A stretch of 64,000 nt of DNA, from the NCBI RefSeq assembly GCF_003813865.1, contig NZ_RMVG01000016.1, positions 1-64,000 on the forward strand, read 5' to 3'. Position numbers and translations under genes: made by a program. Under the pieces are notes generated by a model. The model searched no databases and was not told where the DNA came from. It saw only the letters and a program-made list of their open reading frames with translations. This document shows, one piece after another, positions 8,347-16,820 of the stretch (the stretch's first letter is position 1; every line of letters begins with the position of its first letter). This stretch comes from Candidatus Pantoea deserta (lineage in GTDB: Bacteria; Pseudomonadota; Gammaproteobacteria; Enterobacterales; Enterobacteriaceae).

Positions 8347-9039
8347 TCAGGCGCGCAGGCGCAGCATGGCCTCAATCCTGTCGGCCATCTTAGTGACCAC
8401 CCAGGCAATCACCATGTAGAACACCACTGCAATCAGAAAAGCTTCGAGATAGTAGAAGTTCAGTGCCGCAGTGAGTTGTGCCTGAGCAAAGATATCCACT
8501 ACTTCGATGGCAAACGCCAGCGACAGCGCTTTCATAATCACCATAAAAGCATTGGCCAGATCGGGGATCGCCGCCACGATAATTTGCGGGAACATCACCC
8601 GACGAAATAGCTGTCCGCCGCTGTAACCGAGCGACAAAGCGGCATCGGATTGCCCCCTGTCGAACGAGTTCAGCGCACCTTTCCACACTTCAGCCTGGAA
8701 TGCCGCGACGCAGGCGCTCAGCGCCACAATGATAATCACCCAGTTCGGCAGAGAGTGGGCATTAACCTCAACGCCAGCCAGCGTGGCAACAAAGTGCAGC
8801 GCCGCTGGCAGGCCGTAATAGGCGAGGAAAATCACCACAACCATCGGAACGCCTTTGAAGGCGATTTTGTAGATAATCACCAACTGATGCAGCACCGGAA
8901 TGCGGCGATACTCAATAAACGCAAACAGCCCGCCTAACAGCGCAGAACAGATGAACACCGTCACTGCCATCAGTAGCGTCACCGGCACGGCATCAAGAAT
9001 GCTCCAGAAGTCCGGCAGCAAAACCTCAGCATCAAACAT
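8347..9039 (-). CDS. polar amino-acid-type ABC transporter permease (1)
   Basis: Inner-membrane permease of 230 residues of the HisM/GlnP family with about five membrane segments. The EAA loop that contacts the ATPase is visible as EVWKGALNSFDRGQSDAALSLG (roughly residues 118-139, with the conserved G-Q-x-A-A-x-S-L-G pattern). AGGGAG precedes the ATG. It follows the second permease by 16 bases, and this gene ends the minus-strand operon 12457-8347. The pair of permeases, one binding protein and one ATPase form a complete importer of a polar amino-acid-like compound. Confidence 0.92.
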   Translation of the reverse strand: MFDAEVLLPDFWSILDAVPVTLLMAVTVFICSALLGGLFAFIEYRRIPVLHQLVIIYKIAFKGVPMVVVIFLAYYGLPAALHFVATLAGVEVNAHSLPNWVIIIVALSACVAAFQAEVWKGALNSFDRGQSDAALSLGYSGGQLFRRVMFPQIIVAAIPDLANAFMVIMKALSLAFAIEVVDIFAQAQLTAALNFYYLEAFLIAVVFYMVIAWVVTKMADRIEAMLRLRA

Positions 9040-9055
9040 GGTTTTTCTCCCTGAC

Positions 9056-9760
9056 TCAGACGCTGGTGGTGAACTTCACGCGCGGCGCAGACTGCGGACT
9101 GTACTTCGCATGACGTTGTTCAAAGAAGCGGATAATCAGCCACGCCACACCGCAAAGCAATGAATAGAGCACGGCCAACACCAGATAAGTGCCGAACTGA
9201 TACTGGTTGTAATCGCGCTCCATGATTAGGTGCGCGGTCGCCATCACATCTGCTGCACCGATGTACATCACTAACGCCACGTTATGTATCAGATAGATAA
9301 TTGCGTTGCCGTAACCCGGTAGCGCAAAATGCACTGCCTGCGGTCCGATGACGCGCAGTAATTTCTGGCGGAAGCTGTAGCCCAGGCTGTCAGTGGCATC
9401 ATGTTGACCACGCTCAACCGCCAGGTAGGCCGGGCGCATCACTTCTGACAGGTAACCGCCGTGATACAGACTCAGACCGATCATCGCCGCCACGTTGGCA
9501 GTGAAGAAGTCACTAAAGCCAAAGTTATCAGTAATCAATGGCATGCCGTAGAAGGCGACAAACAGCTGCAACACCACGGGCACGCTGCGCGCGTAAGAAA
9601 CGTAAAGATCGGCCAGTTGGCCGATCACCGGAATACGGCGCACGCGGAAAAATGTGGCGATGAGCGCCAGAAAGAACCCGATAATCATTGCCACAAACAT
9701 AATGCCGAGCGTCAGAGGTAGCGCTGACAGCAGTTCTGGAATCATTGAGGATAGATTCAC
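9056..9760 (-). CDS. polar amino-acid-type ABC transporter permease (2)
   Basis: Permease of 234 residues, starting at GTG 9760 with AGGAG nine bases upstream. It carries the HisQ/GlnP-type membrane segments and an EAA loop AYLAVERGQHDATDSLG at about residues 113-129. It is paralogous, not identical, to the permease at 8347 and would form the heterodimeric channel with it. The binding-protein gene ends 65 bases upstream. Such transporters move basic, acidic or sulfur amino acids and opines; the substrate cannot be read from the permease. Confidence 0.92.
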   Translation of the reverse strand: MNLSSMIPELLSALPLTLGIMFVAMIIGFFLALIATFFRVRRIPVIGQLADLYVSYARSVPVVLQLFVAFYGMPLITDNFGFSDFFTANVAAMIGLSLYHGGYLSEVMRPAYLAVERGQHDATDSLGYSFRQKLLRVIGPQAVHFALPGYGNAIIYLIHNVALVMYIGAADVMATAHLIMERDYNQYQFGTYLVLAVLYSLLCGVAWLIIRFFEQRHAKYSPQSAPRVKFTTSV

Positions 9761-9824
9761 GGTGGAACACTCCTGCTAAAAAGGACAGCATGCACCCGGC
9801 TCAACACCGGGCACCGTGAATCTG

Positions 9825-10640
9825 TTACTTCATGTACTTTGTCACGTCCTCGCCAAACCACTTCTGCGACAGTTTATCCAGCGTGCCATCCGTTTTTAGT
9901 TCTTTCAAAGCCTTGGCGATGTCATCATTCAGTGCCTGATTTTCGGCAGAACGGTGGATCAGCACATAGGTGTTATTGATCGCCACCGGCTCACTGGCTT
10001 TGATTGCCAGCTTCTGGTTGTCAATCACCGTCTGCTCACCGAGATTTGAAGGCAGGATCAGCGCGTCATATTTGCCGTTCTGCACCTCTTTCAGACGGTC
10101 CGGGTAAGGCACGCCGGCGCTGGAAGCCTTAATGGTGATTTTGTCGTTCGGGTTGTCCTGTTGCCATTGGGTAACAAACTTATACACGCCACCGCCTGCG
10201 GTCACCGGGACGATATTCTTCCCGACCAGATCTTTCATGCCGTTGATATTGCTATCGCTGCGGCTGTAGATCTTCATCAGGCTGGCACCCATCGGTACAT
10301 CCGGAATCAGGAACTGTTTGCTGCGCGCAGGCGCTTTGTAATATCCGCCCGTCGCCATGTCGTATTTGCCGGTCACCAGACCGGTTTCCTGGGCGATATC
10401 CGCCGCGCCTTCCATTACGAATTTGTACTGTGGCAGTTTAGCGTTAATGGCCTTCAGTACATCCGGCTCGTAGCCTTGTGGCTCATGGCCGATCGCACCC
10501 CATGAAAGCGGTTTAGATTCTGCTGCGGTGGCAATTTTGATGGTGCGTACGGCGTCCGCAAAACTATTACCGCTGATCAGGGCCAGCGCGATGATGCCAG
10601 GCGCGGCCAGACGACGTAATGTGGTTTTTATTGCAGGCAT
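9825..10640 (-). CDS. periplasmic binding protein of polar amino-acid-type ABC transporter
   Basis: Protein of 271 residues. The signal peptide covers about residues 1-28 (APGIIALALISGNSFADA). The mature protein has the two-lobed SBP_bac_3 fold: KIATAAESKPLSWGAIG, then GYEPDVLKAINAKLPQYKF, then the C-terminal LKELKTDGTLDKLSQKWFGED motif typical of this family. AAAGGAA precedes the ATG. It delivers substrate to the permeases encoded downstream. The loop TATGGYYKAPARSKQF deviates from the usual amino-acid-carboxylate motif (…YT..R…F), so the ligand may be a modified amino acid. Confidence 0.9.
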   Translation of the reverse strand: MPAIKTTLRRLAAPGIIALALISGNSFADAVRTIKIATAAESKPLSWGAIGHEPQGYEPDVLKAINAKLPQYKFVMEGAADIAQETGLVTGKYDMATGGYYKAPARSKQFLIPDVPMGASLMKIYSRSDSNINGMKDLVGKNIVPVTAGGGVYKFVTQWQQDNPNDKITIKASSAGVPYPDRLKEVQNGKYDALILPSNLGEQTVIDNQKLAIKASEPVAINNTYVLIHRSAENQALNDDIAKALKELKTDGTLDKLSQKWFGEDVTKYMK

Positions 10641-10661
10641 GTCTTTGATTCCTTTTAATTA

Positions 10662-11399
10662 TTAGAACGCTTTTTCTGAGTTGAGGAACTGGGCTAGGCG
10701 TGGCAGCGTTGGGTTATCAAATATCCCGGCAGGCGTCCCCTGCGCAGCCACCACACCCTGATCCATAAATACGATGCGATTGGAAATGCTTTTCGCGAAC
10801 TGCATTTCGTGCGTCACCAGCAGCGAGGTAATGCCGGATGACGCCACGTCTTTAATCACTTTAAGCACTTCACCCACCAGCTCAGGATCGAGTGACGAGG
10901 TTGGTTCATCAAACAGCATCACCTCCGGACGCACCGCCAAAGCCCGTGCGATACCGGTGCGCTGTAACTGGCCGCCAGACAGCTGAGACGGATAGTGATC
11001 GAACCTGCCCCCGAGACCTACGCGCTCAAGCTCCTGCACGGCGATGTCGCGCGCCTGCTGTTTGGTTTTACGCTGGATGACGATCAGCGGATCCATCACG
11101 TTCTCCAGCACCGTCATGTTTTTGAACACGTTAAACTGCTGAAACACCATGGCGGTACGCAGACGGATCGCCTGAACCACCGCTTTATCGGGTGACTGAT
11201 AATCCATGCGGATCTGGTCAAGTTGGATCGTGCCCGCAGACGGCTTCGCCAGATAGTTAATGCAGCGCAGCAAGGTCGTTTTGCCAGTACCACTCGGCCC
11301 GATGATGGATACCACATCGCCGCGTTTGACCGACAGATTGACGCCTTTCAGTATCGGATTGCTGCCGTAAGCGAGCGTAATATTGTTGAGTTCTAACAT
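10662..11399 (-). CDS. polar amino-acid-type ABC transporter ATP-binding protein
   Basis: ATPase of 245 residues. Walker A is GPSGTGKTT (about residues 34-42), the signature is LSGGQLQRTGIARAL (about 140) and Walker B is EVMLFDEPTSSLDPE (about 163), followed by the H-loop THEMQFAK. The size and D-loop are those of GlnQ/HisP-type ATPases. It is 12 bases downstream of the peroxidase-like gene and 21 bases upstream of the binding-protein gene, so all belong to one transcript. Confidence 0.95.
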   Translation of the reverse strand: MLELNNITLAYGSNPILKGVNLSVKRGDVVSIIGPSGTGKTTLLRCINYLAKPSAGTIQLDQIRMDYQSPDKAVVQAIRLRTAMVFQQFNVFKNMTVLENVMDPLIVIQRKTKQQARDIAVQELERVGLGGRFDHYPSQLSGGQLQRTGIARALAVRPEVMLFDEPTSSLDPELVGEVLKVIKDVASSGITSLLVTHEMQFAKSISNRIVFMDQGVVAAQGTPAGIFDNPTLPRLAQFLNSEKAF

Positions 11400-11411
11400 C
11401 TGGTGCAGCCC

Positions 11412-11978
11412 TTATTTGTTCAGGTCAGCATGGCCAAGCACATGCATCAGACGGTTGGCCCAGCCAAAGATGGCGATGGCGTGGATCAGATCGATAATCT
11501 CCTGATCGTTCATGCCGACTGCGCGCAGAGCGGCGACATCATCAGCCGTCGCTTCGGACGGCGTGACCGATAAACGACGAGCAAAGTGATAGATCGCCGC
11601 GTCGCGTTCACTTAAGACATCTGCCCGGTCAAAATAGATGGCGCTGACCACGGTCTCACTATCGGTCAACTGTGCATGACGCCTCGCATGCACCACCGCA
11701 CAGTAGCGGCAACCGTTAACGATTGAAGCACCGAGCGCGCCCAGCTCACGATCCGCGCGCGCCAAGCCACCTTCAACATACATAATCGCGTTGAACAATC
11801 CGGTGCGTGCGGTATAGCTCTCCGGGTCGTGTACCAGCGTACGCACGTACTCTGAGATTTTCTTATTAGAGGGCGTCACTTTCATCGCATCGAGCTGCGC
11901 CGGTGACGCCTGTTCAACATCCACGGGGGTGATATACGGATGCCAGTGCAGCGGTTTGAGATTTACTGCCGGAATCAT
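11412..11978 (-). CDS. alkylhydroperoxidase-domain protein (resembles the Avi_7169 type)
   Basis: Protein of 188 residues of the AhpD/CMD superfamily with the redox motif intact: NGCRYCAVVHARRH at about residues 95-108 gives Cys-x-x-Cys and the following His. The first 50 residues (PYITPVDVEQASPAQLDAMK) form the N-terminal extension typical of the peroxidase group often paired with a second CMD-like protein. Its ATG at 11978 overlaps the stop of the upstream gene (ATGA), giving translational coupling. It probably acts as a thiol peroxidase or as a chaperone for the monooxygenase step; exact role is unknown. The Avi_7169 match is from memory of that family. Confidence 0.83.
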   Translation of the reverse strand: MIPAVNLKPLHWHPYITPVDVEQASPAQLDAMKVTPSNKKISEYVRTLVHDPESYTARTGLFNAIMYVEGGLARADRELGALGASIVNGCRYCAVVHARRHAQLTDSETVVSAIYFDRADVLSERDAAIYHFARRLSVTPSEATADDVAALRAVGMNDQEIIDLIHAIAIFGWANRLMHVLGHADLNK

Positions 11979-12457
11979 GCGGACCTCATCAAACGTAAGC
12001 CAGCCGCGACGCGCGTCTGAAAGTTAACAAAGGCGATCAGTTCCGACAGCGCGACTATTTGCGGATTGCTCAAACCCGCCTGCTCCAGCAAGCGAATGTG
12101 CTGCCCGGTGGCCTGAATCGGTTGCAGTGTCACCCAGTCGGCATGGCGCGTAATAGTCGCCAGCGGCTCTTCACTCACCACACTGCCGGCCGCCAGTGCC
12201 AGCAACGCTGCAGACGGATTCAATGCTGCCAGCTGTGCCTGGTAATCACCTTGCAGCGGCGCATCGTCGTTCAATAGCGCCATACGCTGGGCCAGTGCCA
12301 GGCGGAGATCTGCAGGCAAACCCTGGCCGTCTTCCGGCGCCAGCACTGACTTACGGCATGCTTCTGCGCCTTCAACAAATTCAGGACGCAGGCGGCGCGT
12401 CTGATACAGCGCATCCTCTGGGGTTAATCCGGCGGCCTGATCAATCGCATCGTTCAC
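11975..12457 (-). CDS. CMD-like protein (resembles the Avi_7170 type)
   Basis: Protein of 160 residues starting at GTG 12457. An earlier in-frame ATG at 12499 would overlap the upstream gene by 46 bases, whereas GTG 12457 has AGGAG 7 bases upstream and overlaps that gene's stop as GTGA, so it is preferred. It is all-helical and CMD-like, but has no CxxC pair (only one Cys, in GAEACRKS). It is translationally coupled on both sides, to the flavoprotein upstream and the peroxidase-like gene downstream, which argues for a physical partnership. Function unknown. Confidence 0.78.
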   Translation of the reverse strand: MNDAIDQAAGLTPEDALYQTRRLRPEFVEGAEACRKSVLAPEDGQGLPADLRLALAQRMALLNDDAPLQGDYQAQLAALNPSAALLALAAGSVVSEEPLATITRHADWVTLQPIQATGQHIRLLEQAGLSNPQIVALSELIAFVNFQTRVAAGLRLMRSA

Positions 12458-13908
12458 TGCGCGTTCTCCTGTTTTAGTAACGGGGTTGAATCCACCCATT
12501 CATCGCCCTGTAATTCAGGGGTGTCATAAGCTTGTAAGCTGGCGTAGTGCTGCGCGGCGTCCTCGGCAAACAACGAGGCAGCAATCCCACGTACCAGCCT
12601 GTCGGCACCGGCGCTTACCGCAGGAATATCGCCGGAGACTTTGCCGTGCGTCAGCATCGCCGCATCGTTAAAACAGTGGATGTGTGACAGCATCGGACAG
12701 GCGCCTGGCGTCAATTCGCGGAATTCAAATGAAGGACCGAGGTCCGGCGCTTCCAGCATGTTGCTGCGTGCATTCCCCATGTCAGGCTGATAGCGACCGT
12801 CGGACCAGCTGCGGATATGCGGCGCGATGGCCGCAAACTCCGGGCGGCCGCGGAAATCGTTGGTGAACCCGGTGGCGGCGATCAAAAAATCGTAGCGCAG
12901 TGCACCCTGGGTGGTTTCAATCAGCAGGCCATCTGCTTCCTGCCTGACGGCATTAATGCCGCAGTCGAGTAAGAAACGCGCATTATCATGGCGGGACACG
13001 CGCAGCGTTGAAGAACGCGGCGGCGGAGTTTGTGTCGCGGCCGTGTATTCAACAAACTTCCATTTCCACGCGTCCGGCAGCTGGTGCATACCGTGCACCA
13101 CGCCGGGGCTGCCAATGCCGGTCATCTTGTTAATCCGCGGCATCTCCTTACGACGAATCAGCAGATCGACCGCGGCAGCGCCCTGCTCCAGTGCGGTGGC
13201 TGCGTTATCCATCGACGACGCGCCGGCGCCAATGACCGCAACGCGTTTGCCCTGCAGGGCCGTGAAATCGATGTTGTCAGCGGAGTGTGCCCAGAACCGG
13301 CGGTCAATACCTTGCAGGAAATCCGGTACGGCAAAACCGCCCAGTCCTGAACGCCCGGTGGCCAGCACCAGGCGGCGCGTGTAGATACGGCCAGTTTCAG
13401 CACCTTCCAGATCCAGGGCAATAAAATCCCCGGCTTGGGCGATATTGCTTAAGCGTACGTTGTTATGCACTGGCAGATTCAGCACCCTACGATACCAAAT
13501 CAGATAATCCATCCACTGCGCTTTAGGGATTTTGTCCAGTTCCTGCCATGCTTCTTTGCCCCACTGCGCCGTGAACCACGCGCGGAAGGTCAGCTGCGCA
13601 AGGCCCAGTGCCGGGCCCTGTAGCGCTTTCGGCGAACGCAGGGTTGCCATGCGCGCAAAGGTGATCCACGGCCCTTCCTGTCCAGCGGGTGCGGCGTCAT
13701 AGGCCACCGCATTACTGATCCCGGTGAGCTGCAATTTGGCGAGGGCAGCCAGACCGCACATGCCCGCACCCATCACCACCACATCGCGTACCGGTGCGCT
13801 GTGCCAGGTGCGTTCCGGTACCCATGATTTGGCGGGTAGCTCCAGAAATTCCAGATCCTGCTGAAGCTGGGCCTCCAGCGCGGCAAGACCTTTGGCGGCA
13901 TACGTCAT
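12454..13908 (-). CDS. FAD/NAD(P)-binding monooxygenase-like oxidoreductase
   Basis: Flavoprotein of 484 residues. The FAD dinucleotide fold begins at about residue 43 (DVVVMGAGMCGLAALAK, GxGxxG) and the NADPH fold at about 218 (RVAVIGAGASSMDNAATAL). A third signature, the C-terminal IAATGF segment (about 344), matches flavin-containing monooxygenases and lysine/ornithine hydroxylases. The first 40 residues are a helical extension. It is the first gene of the operon that continues into two CMD-like proteins and the ABC importer, so it probably oxidises the imported compound. Its promoter should lie in 13909-14060. Confidence 0.87.
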   Translation of the reverse strand: MTYAAKGLAALEAQLQQDLEFLELPAKSWVPERTWHSAPVRDVVVMGAGMCGLAALAKLQLTGISNAVAYDAAPAGQEGPWITFARMATLRSPKALQGPALGLAQLTFRAWFTAQWGKEAWQELDKIPKAQWMDYLIWYRRVLNLPVHNNVRLSNIAQAGDFIALDLEGAETGRIYTRRLVLATGRSGLGGFAVPDFLQGIDRRFWAHSADNIDFTALQGKRVAVIGAGASSMDNAATALEQGAAAVDLLIRRKEMPRINKMTGIGSPGVVHGMHQLPDAWKWKFVEYTAATQTPPPRSSTLRVSRHDNARFLLDCGINAVRQEADGLLIETTQGALRYDFLIAATGFTNDFRGRPEFAAIAPHIRSWSDGRYQPDMGNARSNMLEAPDLGPSFEFRELTPGACPMLSHIHCFNDAAMLTHGKVSGDIPAVSAGADRLVRGIAASLFAEDAAQHYASLQAYDTPELQGDEWVDSTPLLKQENAQ

Positions 13909-14025
13909 AGAGAGTTCCCTGGTGTCAGCAATCGCCTGATAACAAGCGAAAACGGTTAAAACGCGCCGATGACATCACCTTTTTATCATCCTTTTAATGC
14001 ATAATAGGCGCTTAATAATCATCAA

Positions 14026-14057
14026 TTCGCATAATAATAATTGAGTTTTCGCATAAT
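14026..14057. promoter_or_regulatory. direct repeat TTCGCATAAT, candidate operator
   Basis: TTCGCATAAT occurs at 14026-14035 and again at 14048-14057, exactly 22 bases (two helical turns) apart, about 120 bases before the flavoprotein start at 13908. A third copy lies at 14268-14277 inside the 3' end of the LysR gene. The adjoining sequence is AT-rich. This would suit a dimeric regulator upstream of the importer operon, and the nearby LysR protein is the obvious candidate. The rest of 13909-14250 shows no gene; the short forward frame at 14041 has no family features. Confidence 0.45.
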
Positions 14058-14250
14058 CCTCTTGCCCCAAACCGGAGTCAAGAACTGCGCTCAGCAATTA
14101 ACCAATGGATTTCTTATATCTTATGCCGGCAAAGTTATAAGCCATAAAAAATCAGGGGGTTATGTTATGACGTTGTGCACCGTTTTACCTGAATGCACCT
14201 CCGCATACGATGCGGCAATCCTCAATGGAAGAGTGACAAGCGTGCCAATA

Positions 14251-15210
14251 TCAATCCTGGTTGATGATTCGCATAATGCGTGGATGTTCACTGGCTGACA
14301 GGCACTCGAAACCCGGCAACAACTGCGAGGCGGCTTCCGCCAGTGCTTCCACTAATGCCTGCGCCGCGCTGGAAATCTGGCGGCCCTGTGGGGTGATCAC
14401 ACCAAAGAAGTAAGGGATGTGTTCCTGAATCGGGCGGATGGCCACTCCGGCCAGCGGCATGCCCCAACCCGTCACCGGTTCAAGTATCGCCACGCCTAAT
14501 CCAGCCCGCACGCAGCCCAAAATATTCGCCGACGAGTTGGTCTCGATGGTTTCAGGCATCGATGCTTTAACCTTCCTGAGGGCTTTTTCATAGCGCCCGC
14601 GTAAGCGCTGCGGGCTCCATGGTGCAATAAGACGGCGGCCTGCCAACTGGCTCAGCGATAACTCACTGTTCGCTGCCAGCGCATCGTTTTCTGGCAGCGC
14701 AACAACACACTGTGACTGCCCAATCCAGTGCAACTCGACAGCGTGATGCTCCAGCGGCAAGCTGCATAAACCGATGTCAGCCTCTGCGGTGATCACCGCA
14801 TGCGCTGTCTGCACGGCGGACTCGCTGATGATCTGCACTTTGTTTTGCAGGTTAAGCGCGGCCAGCGCCTGCGGTAGCAACCCGGCAGCCAGCGCGGGCG
14901 TAGCAGCAATACTGAGTGGGCGATGCTGCTGATGTGCGATTTCCTGTGCACGTAAGCGGATTTGCTCCAGTGACAACAGTGCTTTTTGCACATACTGATG
15001 CAGCTGTAACGCCTCTTCTGAGGGATGAATGCGCGGGCCATTGCGAATAAACAGGGGGTAACCCAGCGACTGCTCCAACTCCTGGATCAGACGGGAAACG
15101 GCGGGCTGCGAGCGGTTCAGCGCTTTGGCTGCCGCAGTGACGCTGCCGGCAGAAATTACCGCTGAGAAGGCTTCCAGCTGACGCAGATCGAGGTCATGTA
15201 ACAAAGTCAT
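14251..15210 (-). CDS. LysR-family transcriptional regulator
   Basis: LysR regulator of 319 residues with an N-terminal helix-turn-helix (AAAKALNRSQPAVSRLIQEL, about residues 26-45) and a type-2 periplasmic-binding-like effector domain (ATPALAAGLLPQALAAL). It is on the same strand as, and upstream of, the monooxygenase/ABC operon that begins at 13908, with a 340-base gap holding repeated TTCGCATAAT elements. It is therefore the likely regulator of that operon. The C-terminal 25 residues extend past the usual family end. No strong ribosome site is visible before the ATG. Confidence 0.9.
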   Translation of the reverse strand: MTLLHDLDLRQLEAFSAVISAGSVTAAAKALNRSQPAVSRLIQELEQSLGYPLFIRNGPRIHPSEEALQLHQYVQKALLSLEQIRLRAQEIAHQQHRPLSIAATPALAAGLLPQALAALNLQNKVQIISESAVQTAHAVITAEADIGLCSLPLEHHAVELHWIGQSQCVVALPENDALAANSELSLSQLAGRRLIAPWSPQRLRGRYEKALRKVKASMPETIETNSSANILGCVRAGLGVAILEPVTGWGMPLAGVAIRPIQEHIPYFFGVITPQGRQISSAAQALVEALAEAASQLLPGFECLSASEHPRIMRIINQD

Positions 15211-15773
15211 CGCGAGGATACATCCCTAAGCCGTTGATCGCTCCGGATAAACACCCGGGAAAATTCCATCATAGAGAGAGTTAGGCGAATTAGCCACAAC
15301 GAGAAAACCGCATCGCTCCAGAAAAGGTGGCGCTGAGATTTTCAGCCAGCGCCGCGCTCATTTTGACGCCTTAACATTCCCCTCCCGGTACGATGCAGGC
15401 ACTTCACAGACAATGGCAACCGTTCCGGCATCCGCTGCCCGGCCAGATGTGGGTCTACGTGACAAGCATTCGACATACCTGTTCTGGAGGAAAAAAGAGC
15501 GGTATATCTGCATGAGCTATGCCGCGGGCTGCAGCCCTCTCAGTTTCTCCTGTATCTCACTCAGAGTTTTGTACACGCTTCTGTTCTACCCTGCCTTTAA
15601 TAGAGGCAAAGTGTATATGAAGTTGACTAAGCATAAATCATCCGCCCCCACCGGCGAGCGGGAGGAGGCTATCAGGATATTTTCGCAAGGTCTGCTTTGT
15701 GCCAGAAGCGGACATTGGTTGAATCAAAAGTAGCTCGAAAATGGCAGCGACTGTACTCAGTTGCCGCCTGGAT
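15211..15773. other. gene-poor spacer with a dispersed-repeat-like segment
   Basis: No convincing gene is seen in these 560 bases. A forward frame at 15413-15733 has no family features. About 15680-15760 resembles, in the reverse frame, a widely repeated short bacterial sequence whose accidental translation reads MSASGTKQT or similar (here PMSASGTKQTLRKYPDS). This resemblance is from memory. The 5' part should contain the promoter of the LysR gene that ends the left cluster. It separates two unrelated minus-strand clusters and may mark an old insertion point. Confidence 0.4.
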
Positions 15774-16769
15774 TTACTCTTTCTGTCCCTTTCCCAGTGA
15801 ATTGGACCTGAACACTGCAGCCCCCGAATGATGTTCTGCATCACCTGAAGACAGAATATACAGTTCATGCGTGCCGGGTCTTATTGCAAGGTTAGCCGTA
15901 CGCAGAAATTCGCCTTTATCCCGCCCGGGAATTGTAATCTGTCCTACCGGTATGGCATTGCTGTTCAGCGCAATCACCCTTCCCTGGCCATGAAGCGCAA
16001 TATAAAGGTTGCCTTTATTGTCCGCCTTCATGGAGTCGGGGGCCGGGCTGTTAAACCGGTAGGCGACTGTCTCCCCAAAAGGCTCAACTTCGCTGGCATT
16101 TTTCATGACCAGCCGGTGGAGAACACCGGCAGAGAATTCAACAACCCAGAGTGTTCCGCCATCCGGGGACAGGGCGATTCCGTTTGCGCCTGACAAGTGC
16201 GTCAGGACCGGTGAAATGGTTTTTTCACCAGGTGAAATATAATAAACCCCCCCACTGCGATCCCCGCTGTTTCCCCGCGCATCGGTAAAATAAATGCCAC
16301 CCTGCTTATCAAGAACCAGGTCATTGGGCTGGTATTTTCGGTCAGCAGAAAGAATGACCCGACGGTTCTGCCCTTGTCCGTCCAGGCTGAAAATCTCACC
16401 GCTGCTGTCGTCCTTGTGTCCCGCGGCGACATAAATATGGCCATCCTGTCCAATGGCTGTTGCGCTGGGAGCCAGATGAACATCTTCAAACAACACGCTC
16501 TGGCGGCGTTGAGGATCAATTTTTATGATCTGGCCCTTGAAAACATCCGTCAGAAGCAGGTTTCCCTGACGATCGAATGAAGGTCCTTCAAGCACTGTTG
16601 TTGCGTCAGTTACCTGCAGCCATTTTTCGGCATCCACCGTCTGAAGGTTGCGGTCAGCTTCCGGGATTTGATACAGCGGAATGTCCTGTAAATACGCCAG
16701 CGGTGCAGACAAGGCAGATGTGCTGGCTATGAAAAAGGCACCTGCTGTAAGAAATTTTTTAAACTTCAT
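15774..16769 (-). CDS. exported SMP-30/gluconolactonase-like protein
   Basis: Protein of 331 residues with a signal peptide (FLTAGAFFIASTSALSA, cleaved near residue 22). The mature part is a six-bladed propeller of the SMP-30/gluconolactonase/LRE-like group: EGPSFDRQGNLLLTDVFKG, YQPNDLVLDKQGGIYFTDARG and GANGIALSPDGGTLWVVE mark successive blades and carry the Glu, Asn and Asp that bind the catalytic metal. It probably opens a lactone in the periplasm. AAGGTG precedes the ATG. It is followed, in the transcription direction, by nothing recognisable, and is preceded 51 bases upstream by the efflux pump. Confidence 0.88.
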   Translation of the reverse strand: MKFKKFLTAGAFFIASTSALSAPLAYLQDIPLYQIPEADRNLQTVDAEKWLQVTDATTVLEGPSFDRQGNLLLTDVFKGQIIKIDPQRRQSVLFEDVHLAPSATAIGQDGHIYVAAGHKDDSSGEIFSLDGQGQNRRVILSADRKYQPNDLVLDKQGGIYFTDARGNSGDRSGGVYYISPGEKTISPVLTHLSGANGIALSPDGGTLWVVEFSAGVLHRLVMKNASEVEPFGETVAYRFNSPAPDSMKADNKGNLYIALHGQGRVIALNSNAIPVGQITIPGRDKGEFLRTANLAIRPGTHELYILSSGDAEHHSGAAVFRSNSLGKGQKE

Positions 16770-16820
16770 GAAATCACCTTTATCAGGGAGTTATCCGACA
16801 TGAAAAAGAGGAGTCTGCTG

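Noticed and set aside
14041-14298. 85-residue forward frame
   Set aside because: Overlaps the operator-like repeats and the LysR 3' end, with no family signs.
15413-15733. 106-residue forward frame
   Set aside because: No ribosome site or recognisable domain; composition is not like its neighbours.
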